Positions 34,363 to 42,629 of a DNA stretch of 64,000 bases are shown in pieces. Every line of letters starts with the position of its first letter. Within the stretch, counting starts at the first letter, position 1. The notes below the pieces were generated by a model. The model was not told the origin of the DNA. It worked only from the letters and a program-made list of their open reading frames with translations, and searched no databases. The translations under genes were made by a program, and so were the position numbers. Where the stretch lies: the NCBI GenBank assembly GCA_029258925.1, contig JAPDJV010000004.1, forward strand, positions 1 through 64,000, given 5' to 3'. This stretch comes from Thermoproteota archaeon. GTDB lineage: Archaea; Thermoproteota; Thermoprotei_A; EX4484-217-1; JAPDJV01.

Positions 34363-35289
34363 TTACGGGTTGAATCCTTTTTCAAGAGCAAGCTTGATTG
34401 CATCCTTCAAGTAGATCTTATATGGGCCGAGGCTTCCCCCATAATTGCCTGCATCTATCTTCACTATTCCAGGCACCTTGGAGGCTTCTATAGCTGCAAC
34501 ACCCATCGCTAAAGCGACGCTCTTAAGATTTAAACCATTTATTACAATCTCGTATACGCAGTTCACGTTCTCCGGGATCTTAGTCTCCTCGACAATATCT
34601 CTTATTGTTGGACAATAATAATGGTTTGTTGTTGCACGGAGCTTGGGGTACTTTATGCTTCCAACCTTAGAGCCCGATCTAACTATGCCTCCCGGGAAAG
34701 GTGTTATTACATGCCTACAGTTTTCACGTATTGCTTTTACTGCTCTCTCAGCTGCTTCAAGCCCCGAATCCAAGCTTTCAGCGAGAATTAGTATATTTCC
34801 TCCGGCAACACCCTTAACAACCCCGAACACATCCTCTATTATGAACTCTCCCTCCATTACCGGTATTCTCCAAATAGTCCTACCATTAAGAACATCCTTT
34901 TTCTCGAATCCATCTCCAAATTTAGCTAAAGCTCTCCCAACATGTATTTTCCTCTTAACCCTTGGAAGACCATCCCATGCTGCAGTTGTTGGACAAGTGA
35001 GTATTGTTTGCCCAACTCTAAGAGTCACCTGGCCTTTGAGCTCGGGAACACCTAGATGATAGATTTGTATGAGTGCTCCAATCCTCCCATCCGGAGTCTT
35101 CTCCCCCGGCACAATTCTTTCAATCCCTGCCTCAGCTGGACTCATTATAATAGAAGTTGCAAAACCTGTTGCAACGCTTGCAGCCGTCAGAGCCCACTTT
35201 TCATTTCTGGCTGTAACAAGTATTCTGGTTGCATACATGGGGAATGCCTCGGCAAAAGTATCCTCAATAATCACGTTATTAATTTTCAA
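34363..35289 (-). CDS. ftr: Formylmethanofuran:tetrahydromethanopterin formyltransferase
   Basis: Moves the formyl group from methanofuran to tetrahydromethanopterin. 308 residues; signatures include IIEDTFAEAFPMYATRILVT near the start, TTAAWDGLPRVKRKIHVGRA, and EIVINGLNLKSVALAMGVAA near the end, with the usual length. First gene of the leftward C1 operon. The start is TTG 35289; GGAGATGATT lies 6-15 bases upstream. A TATA-like TATTTAAATATA (about 35311-35322) precedes. Confidence 0.95.
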   Translation of the reverse strand: MKINNVIIEDTFAEAFPMYATRILVTARNEKWALTAASVATGFATSIIMSPAEAGIERIVPGEKTPDGRIGALIQIYHLGVPELKGQVTLRVGQTILTCPTTAAWDGLPRVKRKIHVGRALAKFGDGFEKKDVLNGRTIWRIPVMEGEFIIEDVFGVVKGVAGGNILILAESLDSGLEAAERAVKAIRENCRHVITPFPGGIVRSGSKVGSIKYPKLRATTNHYYCPTIRDIVEETKIPENVNCVYEIVINGLNLKSVALAMGVAAIEASKVPGIVKIDAGNYGGSLGPYKIYLKDAIKLALEKGFNP

Positions 35290-35625
35290 AAATCAATCAT
35301 CTCCGGACTCATATATTTAAATAAACGTTCATACACATTTTAACATAGTTTCGCAACGATATTAAAAGATTTTTCTTAAAGATAGACTAAGATAACACGT
35401 GTGAATTTTAGTAGTTATTTAACATAAAAATTTACACGAGCGTTTTAAAGGCATAAGCATTATACTAGTTATGAGCTTTAATGATGTAATATTAATATTG
35501 ATAATACTTACATACGTTATACATTTAAGTTGTTAATGAAAAGTTTGTGCATTTTTAAAAAGTAAAATTATAGTAAAATATAAATTTAGTAAAATCTTAT
35601 AATAATATATCGATGGGTGAGTTTT
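35290..35625. promoter_or_regulatory. Divergent AT-rich promoter region of ftr and the DUF2193-like gene
   Basis: About 336 bases, extremely AT-rich. Left end: TATA-like TATTTAAATATA for ftr. Right end: ATATAAATTT (about 35577-35587) as TATA box for the rightward gene and GGTGA before its ATG. The centre holds an almost perfect 12-bp inverted repeat (35398-35438). The joint control region suggests co-regulation of the C1 operon and the DUF2193-like gene. Confidence 0.5.
35398..35438. repeat. Near-perfect 12-bp inverted repeat
   Basis: CGTGTGAATTTT (35398-35409) against AAAATTTACACG (35427-35438): 11 of 12 positions pair, spacer 17 bases. It sits between two divergent promoters and resembles a dimeric regulator site. 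Confidence 0.45.
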
Positions 35626-37149
35626 ATGGTAAGTCCCGAAGTTTTAAAGAAAATGGTTAATGATCTTCTAGCTGTTCAAAAAGCTGACATAGCTGTTATA
35701 AAAGAGAAGAGAGGCGGGGTATTCAAGGTTGCAGACGCTAAGCCGTACGTGGACGCAGTTAAGAAGATGGAAGCATTGGAGGGCATGAAGAAGGAGGTCA
35801 TCGACTTACATGTTAAAAGCGTTGAGCTACACTTCGAAATATTAAACGACATATGTGTTGACAACACTATTAGGCCCGAGGACGACCCATTTGTAGAGCA
35901 CTACCAGACACCTGCAATCCTGGAAATACTATACGACCTAGACCCGGCGCTCAGGGAGAGCGTTGAGAAATTCGTCAACTCCTTCGACGTGAAGGACATT
36001 AAGGCAATAATAGGGAAGGAGGCTATTAGGAGGTATACTGGTTTCTACGGTCCAACATGTGTGGTAGACTTCGCTGTTTCAGCTGGGAGCACTTCAGGAC
36101 TATTCGGCTTCATACTGGACAGACTAGACATACCGAAGAAGTATAAGGAGACTATCCTAGCAGCCAAGAGCTGGGGTATGAACACAAGCTATGGTTTCGG
36201 TACAGCATTCACCGAGGCTATGGAGGCAGGCAAGACTGTTGAGGAGGCACTTGCAACCGAAATAGAGTGGTTGAAGAAGATATGGTTGACACCAGTTGAC
36301 GCTCAAGTAGAGTTGATGAAGAAGCTCGGACACAAGAGCTTCGATCCAGCAGTCTACGAGAAGAGGTATAAGGAGGGCATTAAGCCCTATGTTAAGGCGG
36401 CATTAGACGCTGGAGTGAGTGAAGCAAACATTGTGGTTGTTCCAGCATACTGTGTTGGAGACGTTGGGCACCACATTGCCCAGAGCATGTACAACATGGC
36501 TAAAGACGACGTAGTAATGGCAATACTTGAAGCAGTAACATGTACCCTCGAGAAGAACATAACTAAAGCATTAGAGGAGGGCAAATTAAAGAACGAATAC
36601 GCTGTTCTAAGCTTCGCAGGAGGAACAACTGCTGCAGCAACAACATTCATACTAGGCTTAGACGGATTCACAGTGCCAATGGTAGTCGACTTGTTAACTA
36701 AGAGATTCTTCAACTACGTGCAGAAGTATCCTGGAAGAGGACAGGCAGCAGAACTACACAACGTCGACTTCATGGACATGCTTGTTAGAGGAGAGAAAAT
36801 AATCGCACCGCCACCAATAGGCAAGGGCGGTATACTCAAGGGTGTCAAACTAGACTTCTCACCAATACTAGAAAACGAGGTAATCATGAACCCGCAGAGG
36901 TATACCTATCCTGGATGCGCTATCACAGTGAGGTTCTCAGCTCTGATGAGGCTAGCTGACTTCCCATGCCTACTGACAAGCGAGCCCGTAACTGCCACTG
37001 TGAACACCTATATCGTAGCACTGCACCCAGATGTACCAGTATCACCACCACTCATATGCAAGGACTGTGCTGTAGCCAGATTGATGAGTGGAAGAAGATT
37101 CCACTGCTACTATAGGGTGGGAGTGGCAAAAGAGAAACCACTCTACTAA
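35626..37149 (+). CDS. DUF2193-like protein, divergent from the C1 operon
   Basis: 507 residues, soluble, mixed alpha/beta. I associate it with DUF2193, a family of unknown function found mostly in methanogens, on the basis of overall pattern; that assignment is moderate. Notable pieces: FYGPTCVVDFAVSAGSTSG (about 140-158), VVPAYCVGDVGHHIAQ (about 267-282), SFAGGTTAAATTFILGLDGF, and a C-terminal Cys group LICKDCAVARLMSGRRFHC that could bind metal. Start ATG 35626 with GGTGA 5 bases upstream; an in-frame GTG at 35617 is weaker. Its divergent promoter shared with ftr suggests a link to C1 or methanopterin metabolism. Confidence 0.78.
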   Translation: MVSPEVLKKMVNDLLAVQKADIAVIKEKRGGVFKVADAKPYVDAVKKMEALEGMKKEVIDLHVKSVELHFEILNDICVDNTIRPEDDPFVEHYQTPAILEILYDLDPALRESVEKFVNSFDVKDIKAIIGKEAIRRYTGFYGPTCVVDFAVSAGSTSGLFGFILDRLDIPKKYKETILAAKSWGMNTSYGFGTAFTEAMEAGKTVEEALATEIEWLKKIWLTPVDAQVELMKKLGHKSFDPAVYEKRYKEGIKPYVKAALDAGVSEANIVVVPAYCVGDVGHHIAQSMYNMAKDDVVMAILEAVTCTLEKNITKALEEGKLKNEYAVLSFAGGTTAAATTFILGLDGFTVPMVVDLLTKRFFNYVQKYPGRGQAAELHNVDFMDMLVRGEKIIAPPPIGKGGILKGVKLDFSPILENEVIMNPQRYTYPGCAITVRFSALMRLADFPCLLTSEPVTATVNTYIVALHPDVPVSPPLICKDCAVARLMSGRRFHCYYRVGVAKEKPLY

Positions 37150-38027
37150 ATCAATTTTTTACGTTTTTTACTTCGTATTCTAGCTAGTCTAACCAATATA
37201 ACTGGGTAGTGTGGTATTTTCTCTAGGTGGCTCCAAGTAACCTCTTCCACACCGACGTTAAATCTCTCGGCAACCTCAAACACTGTCCTACCCGCACCGA
37301 AACCCCTAACTCTATCAGATATCTCCGATATTTTCAGTAAGGTTTCCAAGTCAACAAGCCTCCCGTAGTAGCCTGTGGGGGTTGCCATTGGTTTAAAGAA
37401 TTTCCTGAAGAATCTGGCCGTGAGATACGATATGAAGCCCATGTTCACCAAACCCTTGACGTCAGTTGGCCTAGAGGCTAAAGCTATTCTCAGCCCTTTA
37501 ACAAGATAACATCTATCGCTGTCAACTATCAAGACATTAACTTTCTTCCCGGTAGCATTGAATATTTTAAGCGAGATCATTTTTGCAAGTTTCCCCGGGC
37601 TCTTTACTGGAATAGAAACAATAGTCCCCGGAAGATTGCTTGTATCAATACCCCCTTCGCTCATGGGTTTCAACACTTGTAGGAATCCTCCTACTCTGAG
37701 TGCTAGCTGCTTGTGTCTAGCAAGAGTGTTTAAGTCGAGGGTTTTAATCCATGAAACGTTTGCTTCTTTCAACGTGAACGAGAGAATTTTACCCCATAAA
37801 ACCCTCATTACTAGATAGGTTGCTAGCTTCGTTAGTATTGATGGTTTAATAATGGATTCATCGTATACTAGGCCTTTCGCCACGGAAACAGCTTTATCGC
37901 TCAACACTATGAAGTCTCCGCTCAACAATATTTCATCGTATGCCTTCAATATCTCCGAAACAATATCTGTTCCAGGCTTCCAGACTCTAAAAGGCTTCTT
38001 GAATACTTTTAATACCAGCTTTGCCAA
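37146..38027 (-). CDS. CofE-like F420-0:gamma-glutamyl ligase family protein
   Basis: 293 residues. The motif SGDFIVLSDKAVSVAKGLV (about 36-54) is the family hallmark of CofE, and VLIVDSDRCYLVKGLRIALA plus RPTDVKGLVNMGF mirror the CofE C-terminal core. CofE adds gamma-linked glutamates to coenzyme F420-0. The sequence diverges from standard CofE (basic C-terminus RIRSKKRKKL, extra helix region at 70-110), so it could be a paralogue with a related ligase role. The stop codons of this and the DUF2193-like gene overlap (convergent). Confidence 0.65.
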   Translation of the reverse strand: MAKLVLKVFKKPFRVWKPGTDIVSEILKAYDEILLSGDFIVLSDKAVSVAKGLVYDESIIKPSILTKLATYLVMRVLWGKILSFTLKEANVSWIKTLDLNTLARHKQLALRVGGFLQVLKPMSEGGIDTSNLPGTIVSIPVKSPGKLAKMISLKIFNATGKKVNVLIVDSDRCYLVKGLRIALASRPTDVKGLVNMGFISYLTARFFRKFFKPMATPTGYYGRLVDLETLLKISEISDRVRGFGAGRTVFEVAERFNVGVEEVTWSHLEKIPHYPVILVRLARIRSKKRKKLI

Positions 38028-38086
38028 AAACTCTCCATCTCCATAAACAAACAGTTCAACGCATTTCCTCGGAGATTCAGCGCTAC

Positions 38087-38095
38087 TTTATATAA
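38087..38095 (+). promoter_or_regulatory. TATA box of the 38.1 kb operon
   Basis: TTTATATAA, about 45 bases before ATG 38132, followed by GAGGTAG as ribosome site. It would start a transcript covering the 50-residue ORF and the nucleotidyltransferase gene. Confidence 0.5.
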
Positions 38096-38131
38096 GGGTT
38101 TATATTTTAATTTTAAAGCTGAGGTAGTGAA

Positions 38132-38284
38132 ATGGCTTGCCATAAGCTTAAGGGTATTCTCAGACTAGCAAACGTGTTCAGCGTTAACTTGAGTAGAATA
38201 TCTATTGTACCCGGAACAGTTTACGCTATGGTTGACGGGAGAAGAGCTCTGTGGAATCGGATTAATATCATATTTAGCCGCTAG
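38132..38284 (+). CDS. Small 50-residue protein or truncated gene upstream of nucleotidyltransferase
   Basis: ATG 38132 has a TATA box, a ribosome site (GAGGTAG) and a frame of 50 residues starting MACHKLKGILRLANVF, then ending before GGAGGTGA of the next gene with 7 bases between. The beginning resembles the first helix of UbiA-type prenyltransferases, but the chain ends after about 50 residues, so it may be a relic or a genuine small protein. The expression signals argue that it is translated. Confidence 0.4.
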   Translation: MACHKLKGILRLANVFSVNLSRISIVPGTVYAMVDGRRALWNRINIIFSR

Positions 38285-38291
38285 GAGGTGA

Positions 38292-39305
38292 ATGAACATT
38301 ATAGGTGTCTCCGAGAGGTATGGAATTATTGAGGGAGTATACTTCAAGGTCTTCGATAACTCGATATTTTACTCCAAGGGAATAGTTCATCCGCCATGGG
38401 GCGTAGTGGGATATCCCAAGTATGTTCCAGATGAAAGAGGCAGTAGAGTCTCTCCTAGTGGGGTAAGATATGTTAAGTATGAAGGTTTACATGAGCAATC
38501 CAAAGTGTTGAAGGAACGCTATAATTGGACTTTAAGGTTTGATAAATGTTTTGGAACAGTTGTACCAATAATACCGTTATCCAGCATCAGGGAAGTTTAT
38601 GATCCAATAATAAAGCTCTCTTCGATGAGAATCGAAGACCCAAGTAGTCCCGTAGTGGAGTTGGCGGAGGTCTTAGGGGAGGCAGCTGGCTGGAATAATG
38701 TTGGAATATCTGGTTCACGTCTTGTCGGATTAGATGTCGAGGGCTCCGACATAGATCTAGTAGTGTACGGGGTTGAGGAGGGCTCTAAGGCGTATGCGAA
38801 GCTTAAGGAGGCTTTCATGGAGATCGAGGATTTCAGGGGTTATAGGGAAGGAGAATTACTGAAACTTTACATGGCGAGAGCCAGGGAAACACCGTTATCT
38901 CTCCAAGAATTTTCTAGACAGCAGTCTAGGAGAGTTCTTGAGGGCTTCTTCAAGGATGTAGAGTACTTTATTAGGATAATTGACCCCGGGGCCGAACCCC
39001 CCTACTCTAGTTATAGGAGTATTAGCTTGGGCACTGTTGTTGTTAGGGGCGTTGTAGTAGATTCTTCCAAGAACTATTTCACTCCGGTTACTTATAGCGT
39101 GGAAGTCGAGGAAGTGCTATGTGGAACTAGTAATGCAGTGGACGCTACAAGCCTCTACAGTCTTAGAGGAAGGTTCTGCGAGATTTTACTAGATGGCGAA
39201 AGATTTGAGGCTGGAGGTAAGCTTGAGAAACTGATATACGAGGATGGGAGTGAGGTTTTCAGAATATATCTTGGTTACAAAGGGGACTATGTTAGGATCC
39301 TTTAA
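38292..39305 (+). CDS. Predicted nucleotidyltransferase with C-terminal beta domain (copy 1)
   Basis: 337 residues. An N-terminal part (1-125) of mixed structure includes IVHPPWGVVGYPKYVPD. A Pol-beta-like nucleotidyltransferase motif GISGSRLVGLDVEGSDIDLVVYG lies at about 137-159. The last 100 residues (VVVRGVVVDSSKNYFTPVTY on) look like a small beta-barrel. The family is known in archaea as predicted nucleotidyltransferases without a defined role. Good ribosome site GGAGGTGA just before ATG. A diverged paralogue is encoded convergently at its 3' end with overlapping stops. Confidence 0.75.
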   Translation: MNIIGVSERYGIIEGVYFKVFDNSIFYSKGIVHPPWGVVGYPKYVPDERGSRVSPSGVRYVKYEGLHEQSKVLKERYNWTLRFDKCFGTVVPIIPLSSIREVYDPIIKLSSMRIEDPSSPVVELAEVLGEAAGWNNVGISGSRLVGLDVEGSDIDLVVYGVEEGSKAYAKLKEAFMEIEDFRGYREGELLKLYMARARETPLSLQEFSRQQSRRVLEGFFKDVEYFIRIIDPGAEPPYSSYRSISLGTVVVRGVVVDSSKNYFTPVTYSVEVEEVLCGTSNAVDATSLYSLRGRFCEILLDGERFEAGGKLEKLIYEDGSEVFRIYLGYKGDYVRIL

Positions 39306-40377
39306 TCCACCTTAAGGGCTTAATGTAGTCTCTTCCACCTGCCTCGAAAGATCCAACAACTATCCTATGGTACTCTTCTCCCCTCCTGATGTCTCTCACA
39401 TGCTCAAGTTTGCCGTAAACCAGTATTTTCTCTCCTGGAGACGCTAGGTCGCAGTATAGTCCCTCGTAGCTTGTGACTTCGACAATATTCCTGCTACTGG
39501 GCCCCTCAACAACTTTCACATAGTCTACGAGGTATGTTGCTGGGAGGAATATGGAGTCGGAGCTATCTACAACCCTTGCAACAGCTTTAACCATCCCTAT
39601 CCCCCTGAAAACTCTATCTCCATAGTTCTCCGTAACCTCATCCTCCCTCTTAACAGGGTGAACGGAGAACTGTCTTCCCCTAAATAAGGCCCTATTCCAC
39701 TTATCCCTACCATATAACATTCTTGCCTCGCTCAATGTGAGGGGATGTATTTTAACAATATTCTCAGCCCACTTCTCCAGAATACTGCCACTCGCCATTT
39801 CGAATCCTGATTTAGGGTCTGAATACAGTTCTAGTAGAGCATCCTTTACCTTCAAGCTCTCCCGTCTACCGTAAACTATTAGATCTATGTCGGAGAACTC
39901 CACGTTATGTATTTTAAGTAGTATGGAGCCCGAGATCCCCATTGAAGTAGGGGGCACACCCGACTTCTCAGAGAGTATTGAAACTATTTCGATAACCTCT
40001 TCTTCTAAGAGGTCTGCGGGTGACCTCAATATTTCAGCGAGTCTCTCCTCAGGTCTGTAATGTTTCTTAATCTTATTTTTTGGAACCTCGATTAACTTGA
40101 ACCCCAGTACTCTATCATACGTAATGTAATCTGGGTACATTTTTTCCAAGAACTCCATCACCCTTCCAACGCCTTCGGCACTGTAGTATGGAAGTATTCT
40201 CCCATACAACGTGCCTCTCTTAGACCACTTAACTCTATGTCCGGCATCGTATCCTGGAACATACTTCAAGTAAGCTATTACCCTATCCGGTGGATGGATG
40301 TTTCCTATGACACAGAACATGAGGCCCTCAAGGGTTTCAAGGAAGTCTCTGTCAGCGAACTCTCTCAAATCAATCAC
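39292..40377 (-). CDS. Predicted nucleotidyltransferase with C-terminal beta domain (copy 2)
   Basis: 361 residues; same architecture as the convergent copy: IGNIHPPDRVIAYLKYVPG near the start, GISGSILLKIHNVEFSDIDLIVYG (about 148-171) as catalytic motif, and a C-terminal beta domain (GIGMVKAVARVVDSSDSIFLPATYLV). Last gene of a cofC - HTH-PfkB - nucleotidyltransferase operon (8-base overlap with the kinase gene). The kinase linkage suggests a phosphorylated small molecule or RNA end as target, but this is guesswork. Confidence 0.75.
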   Translation of the reverse strand: MIDLREFADRDFLETLEGLMFCVIGNIHPPDRVIAYLKYVPGYDAGHRVKWSKRGTLYGRILPYYSAEGVGRVMEFLEKMYPDYITYDRVLGFKLIEVPKNKIKKHYRPEERLAEILRSPADLLEEEVIEIVSILSEKSGVPPTSMGISGSILLKIHNVEFSDIDLIVYGRRESLKVKDALLELYSDPKSGFEMASGSILEKWAENIVKIHPLTLSEARMLYGRDKWNRALFRGRQFSVHPVKREDEVTENYGDRVFRGIGMVKAVARVVDSSDSIFLPATYLVDYVKVVEGPSSRNIVEVTSYEGLYCDLASPGEKILVYGKLEHVRDIRRGEEYHRIVVGSFEAGGRDYIKPLRWIKGS

Positions 40378-41824
40378 CTAAAATTCTATCTAAATCACTT
40401 AACCCGACTTCGAGCACGCATGTCTTGGCTACTGCTACAGACAAGTTTTCCTCTTTGGGAACACTAGCTCTTCCACCTATTTCCAGAGTTGAGAGAGATG
40501 CTGCTGCAACGGCTCTCCTAGTTGCTTCAACAACTGTCTTACCATCTAGAACGCCGTGTATTAAGTGTGCTGCGAAGCAGTCTCCTGCCCCGGTTGGGTC
40601 GAGAGGCTTGACTGGCGGTGGCTTAATATGGTGTGCGATATCTTTTTCGACAACCAGCGCTCCCTCCTCGCCCAGCGTTATTATAATTCTCCTAGCACCC
40701 ATGTCGAGCAGCTGTGTAGGACTGTCGAAACCCTTGTCTTTGACTATCAGCCACTTATCTTTGTTCAATATTATGGTTGGAGAATATTTTATGAGATTCA
40801 TTGTCTGAGCAAACCTCATTCTAAGAGCCTCTATTAGAGGCCTATAGTAGACTTCAACTTCTCCACTAGCAATTCTCATAGCTCTCTCAGCTACCTCGTT
40901 GAAGACTTCTCCAACATACATGGCCTTAGTCGAAGAAACGAGTTTTCTGAGAGTATCCTCCGATATCTCTCCTGGGAGAGGAGATAGTGTGGAATTCTCT
41001 GAGATAAGGCATGTAATAGTGTTTCTTCCCCCCTCCAACCCTATTACAACCTTAACAGTTGCCCCCCACTTATCTAGAATAACATTGTTCACGTATACGC
41101 CTTCCCTAATAAAACTCTCAATACATTTGAGTCCACTGTAATCACAGGCCATTTTCCCTATAAAACAAGTTTTCCTACCGAGTCTAGCCAGGTTGACTGC
41201 CACATTCGCTCCACTGCCTCCAGGTGCCTCAAGTAATAGTTTTACATGAATTGACCCACTTCTCTCCACGAAGTAGTCTACTGCCACCGAGCCCAACACT
41301 ATTACGTCGAATTCTCCGTTCAACTTCCCCGACTCGGCTATGTAAGATTCCATTGCAGACATTATTATCTGTCTTATAACCTCCTCTCCAGTAATAGAGA
41401 ATGTTTCCCTATCAGATATTATCCTCCTAGTTACCTGATCGTATAAGCTCAAAATGGCTCTCTTGAGCTCCATAGCGCTTAGCTCCGAGGGGGACTTGAA
41501 TAACATATTGAACCAGACGCCTAAATCAGTTAAAGTATAGTATTTAACGTAAACAGTCTTGGTCCCCGACCTTATTTTCTCGATACCTTCACTAAGTATT
41601 TCGGATTCAACAAGCCTCTTCAAATAATTTATGATAGTCCTATTGGAGTGCCTCCGCAGACTGTTAATTATGTCTTTTTGGTAAAGCTTTTTTCCTGGCT
41701 CGAACAATCTCAAAACTTCCACTATTATGGGGGAGGAGAATATTGTTAGCAATATTTTCCTTCTATCGTAAGGGTCACGTGGCAACGGTAGGACTATTGG
41801 CCAATACTTTTCCACTTTAAACAC
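40370..41824 (-). CDS. HTH domain fused to PfkB-family kinase
   Basis: 484 residues in two parts. Residues 20-115: winged helix (ILLTIFSSPIIVEVLRLF, DIINSLRRHSNRTIINYL, KTVYVKYYTLTDLG). Residues 155-470: PfkB/ribokinase fold with DVIVLGSVAVDYFVERSG, GGSGANVAVNLARLGRK (about 203-219) and the anion-hole DPTGAGDCFAAHLIHG (about 425-440). A sugar or nucleoside kinase that may sense its own substrate and control transcription. Placed between cofC and a nucleotidyltransferase gene in one operon. Substrate unknown. Confidence 0.83.
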   Translation of the reverse strand: MFKVEKYWPIVLPLPRDPYDRRKILLTIFSSPIIVEVLRLFEPGKKLYQKDIINSLRRHSNRTIINYLKRLVESEILSEGIEKIRSGTKTVYVKYYTLTDLGVWFNMLFKSPSELSAMELKRAILSLYDQVTRRIISDRETFSITGEEVIRQIIMSAMESYIAESGKLNGEFDVIVLGSVAVDYFVERSGSIHVKLLLEAPGGSGANVAVNLARLGRKTCFIGKMACDYSGLKCIESFIREGVYVNNVILDKWGATVKVVIGLEGGRNTITCLISENSTLSPLPGEISEDTLRKLVSSTKAMYVGEVFNEVAERAMRIASGEVEVYYRPLIEALRMRFAQTMNLIKYSPTIILNKDKWLIVKDKGFDSPTQLLDMGARRIIITLGEEGALVVEKDIAHHIKPPPVKPLDPTGAGDCFAAHLIHGVLDGKTVVEATRRAVAAASLSTLEIGGRASVPKEENLSVAVAKTCVLEVGLSDLDRILGD

Positions 41825-41847
41825 CTTGACTTAGAGCTTGTATAGAA

Positions 41848-42525
41848 TTAAGTAGTCTCATTATTATTGATTTTTCCCAGAATCCTCATTAAAACAAGCC
41901 TAGTTCTGGGATTACAGCCTATTCTGAGAGCTTCCTCCAAGTCCTCGGGGTAATCCAAGTCTACTCTAACAGTATTCTTAGAGTAAACTCTTACAGCTAT
42001 GCCTCTCTCAATAGCTTTAGCAAGATTTACCCAGAAACTTCCAACACCGAAAACAGGCTTAATCACGTTTGGCGGCTTCAAAAGTATTATGTTTGTTCCC
42101 CAATCTCTTGCTGGCGATAGAACAATGGCTTTAACATATTTTTCCGCTAGCGAAACTATTTCCTGGAAGTCTTTCGAGGATGCACAAGGTATGTCTGCTA
42201 CAGTTATAATAATGCTTTCAGCACTAGGATATGTTTTCTCAATATAATCTATTGCCTTCCTAATAGCCTCAACTCTCCCGACGCCCTCGTCGAGCAACAC
42301 ATCACACTTACTCCACTTAGAATAGTACTCTCCGATCCTTGTGGAAGGAGTCACAATTATTACTCTATCGACGATTTTCGAAAGTTCTTCAACGACGTCC
42401 TCGAACATTGCTCTAACTAACTCGGCCCTCTCCCTTAATCCGACCCTCCTAGCCAGCCTCTTCTTAGATTTCTCGAAGTCCTTGACAGTAACTATACCTA
42501 TTAATCCAGTATTCAAAGGTCTCAC
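41848..42525 (-). CDS. cofC: CofC, 2-phospho-L-lactate (or phosphoenolpyruvate) guanylyltransferase
   Basis: Activates 2-phospholactate or PEP with GTP for coenzyme F420 side-chain synthesis. 225 residues with the nucleotidyltransferase fold of CofC: IVTVKDFEKSKKRLA (about 12-26), ERAELVRAMFEDVV, VIIVTPSTRIGEYY, DVLLDEGVGRVEAIRKAIDY, and IITVADIPCASSKDFQEI. First gene of a leftward operon with the HTH-PfkB kinase (23-base gap). Together with mtd and the CofE-like gene it shows F420 use in this organism. Confidence 0.9.
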   Translation of the reverse strand: MRPLNTGLIGIVTVKDFEKSKKRLARRVGLRERAELVRAMFEDVVEELSKIVDRVIIVTPSTRIGEYYSKWSKCDVLLDEGVGRVEAIRKAIDYIEKTYPSAESIIITVADIPCASSKDFQEIVSLAEKYVKAIVLSPARDWGTNIILLKPPNVIKPVFGVGSFWVNLAKAIERGIAVRVYSKNTVRVDLDYPEDLEEALRIGCNPRTRLVLMRILGKINNNETT

Positions 42526-42580
42526 TCCTATGAGGAAATCAGTTAGTTGGCGCTTAAGTATTATTGGGTCATTTTGACTC

Positions 42581-42596
42581 TTATAGTATATTAAAA
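42581..42596 (+). promoter_or_regulatory. TATA region of the MtrA-ThyA gene
   Basis: TTATAGTATATTAAAA centred about 42588. If the RNA starts 26-27 bases on, it would begin at the GTG at 42615; otherwise a 15-base leader precedes ATG 42630 with AGGTG as ribosome site. Confidence 0.45.
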
Positions 42597-42629
42597 GTTA
42601 GCTTATTGTTACAGGTGCGCGATTTGTAT

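Noticed and set aside
27226..35289. Claim that the organism is a methanogen
   Set aside because: No mcr, mer, hdr or full mtr genes in the window; the C1 genes alone also occur in acetogenic, sulfate-reducing and heterotrophic archaea, and the MtrA piece is part of a ThyA fusion.
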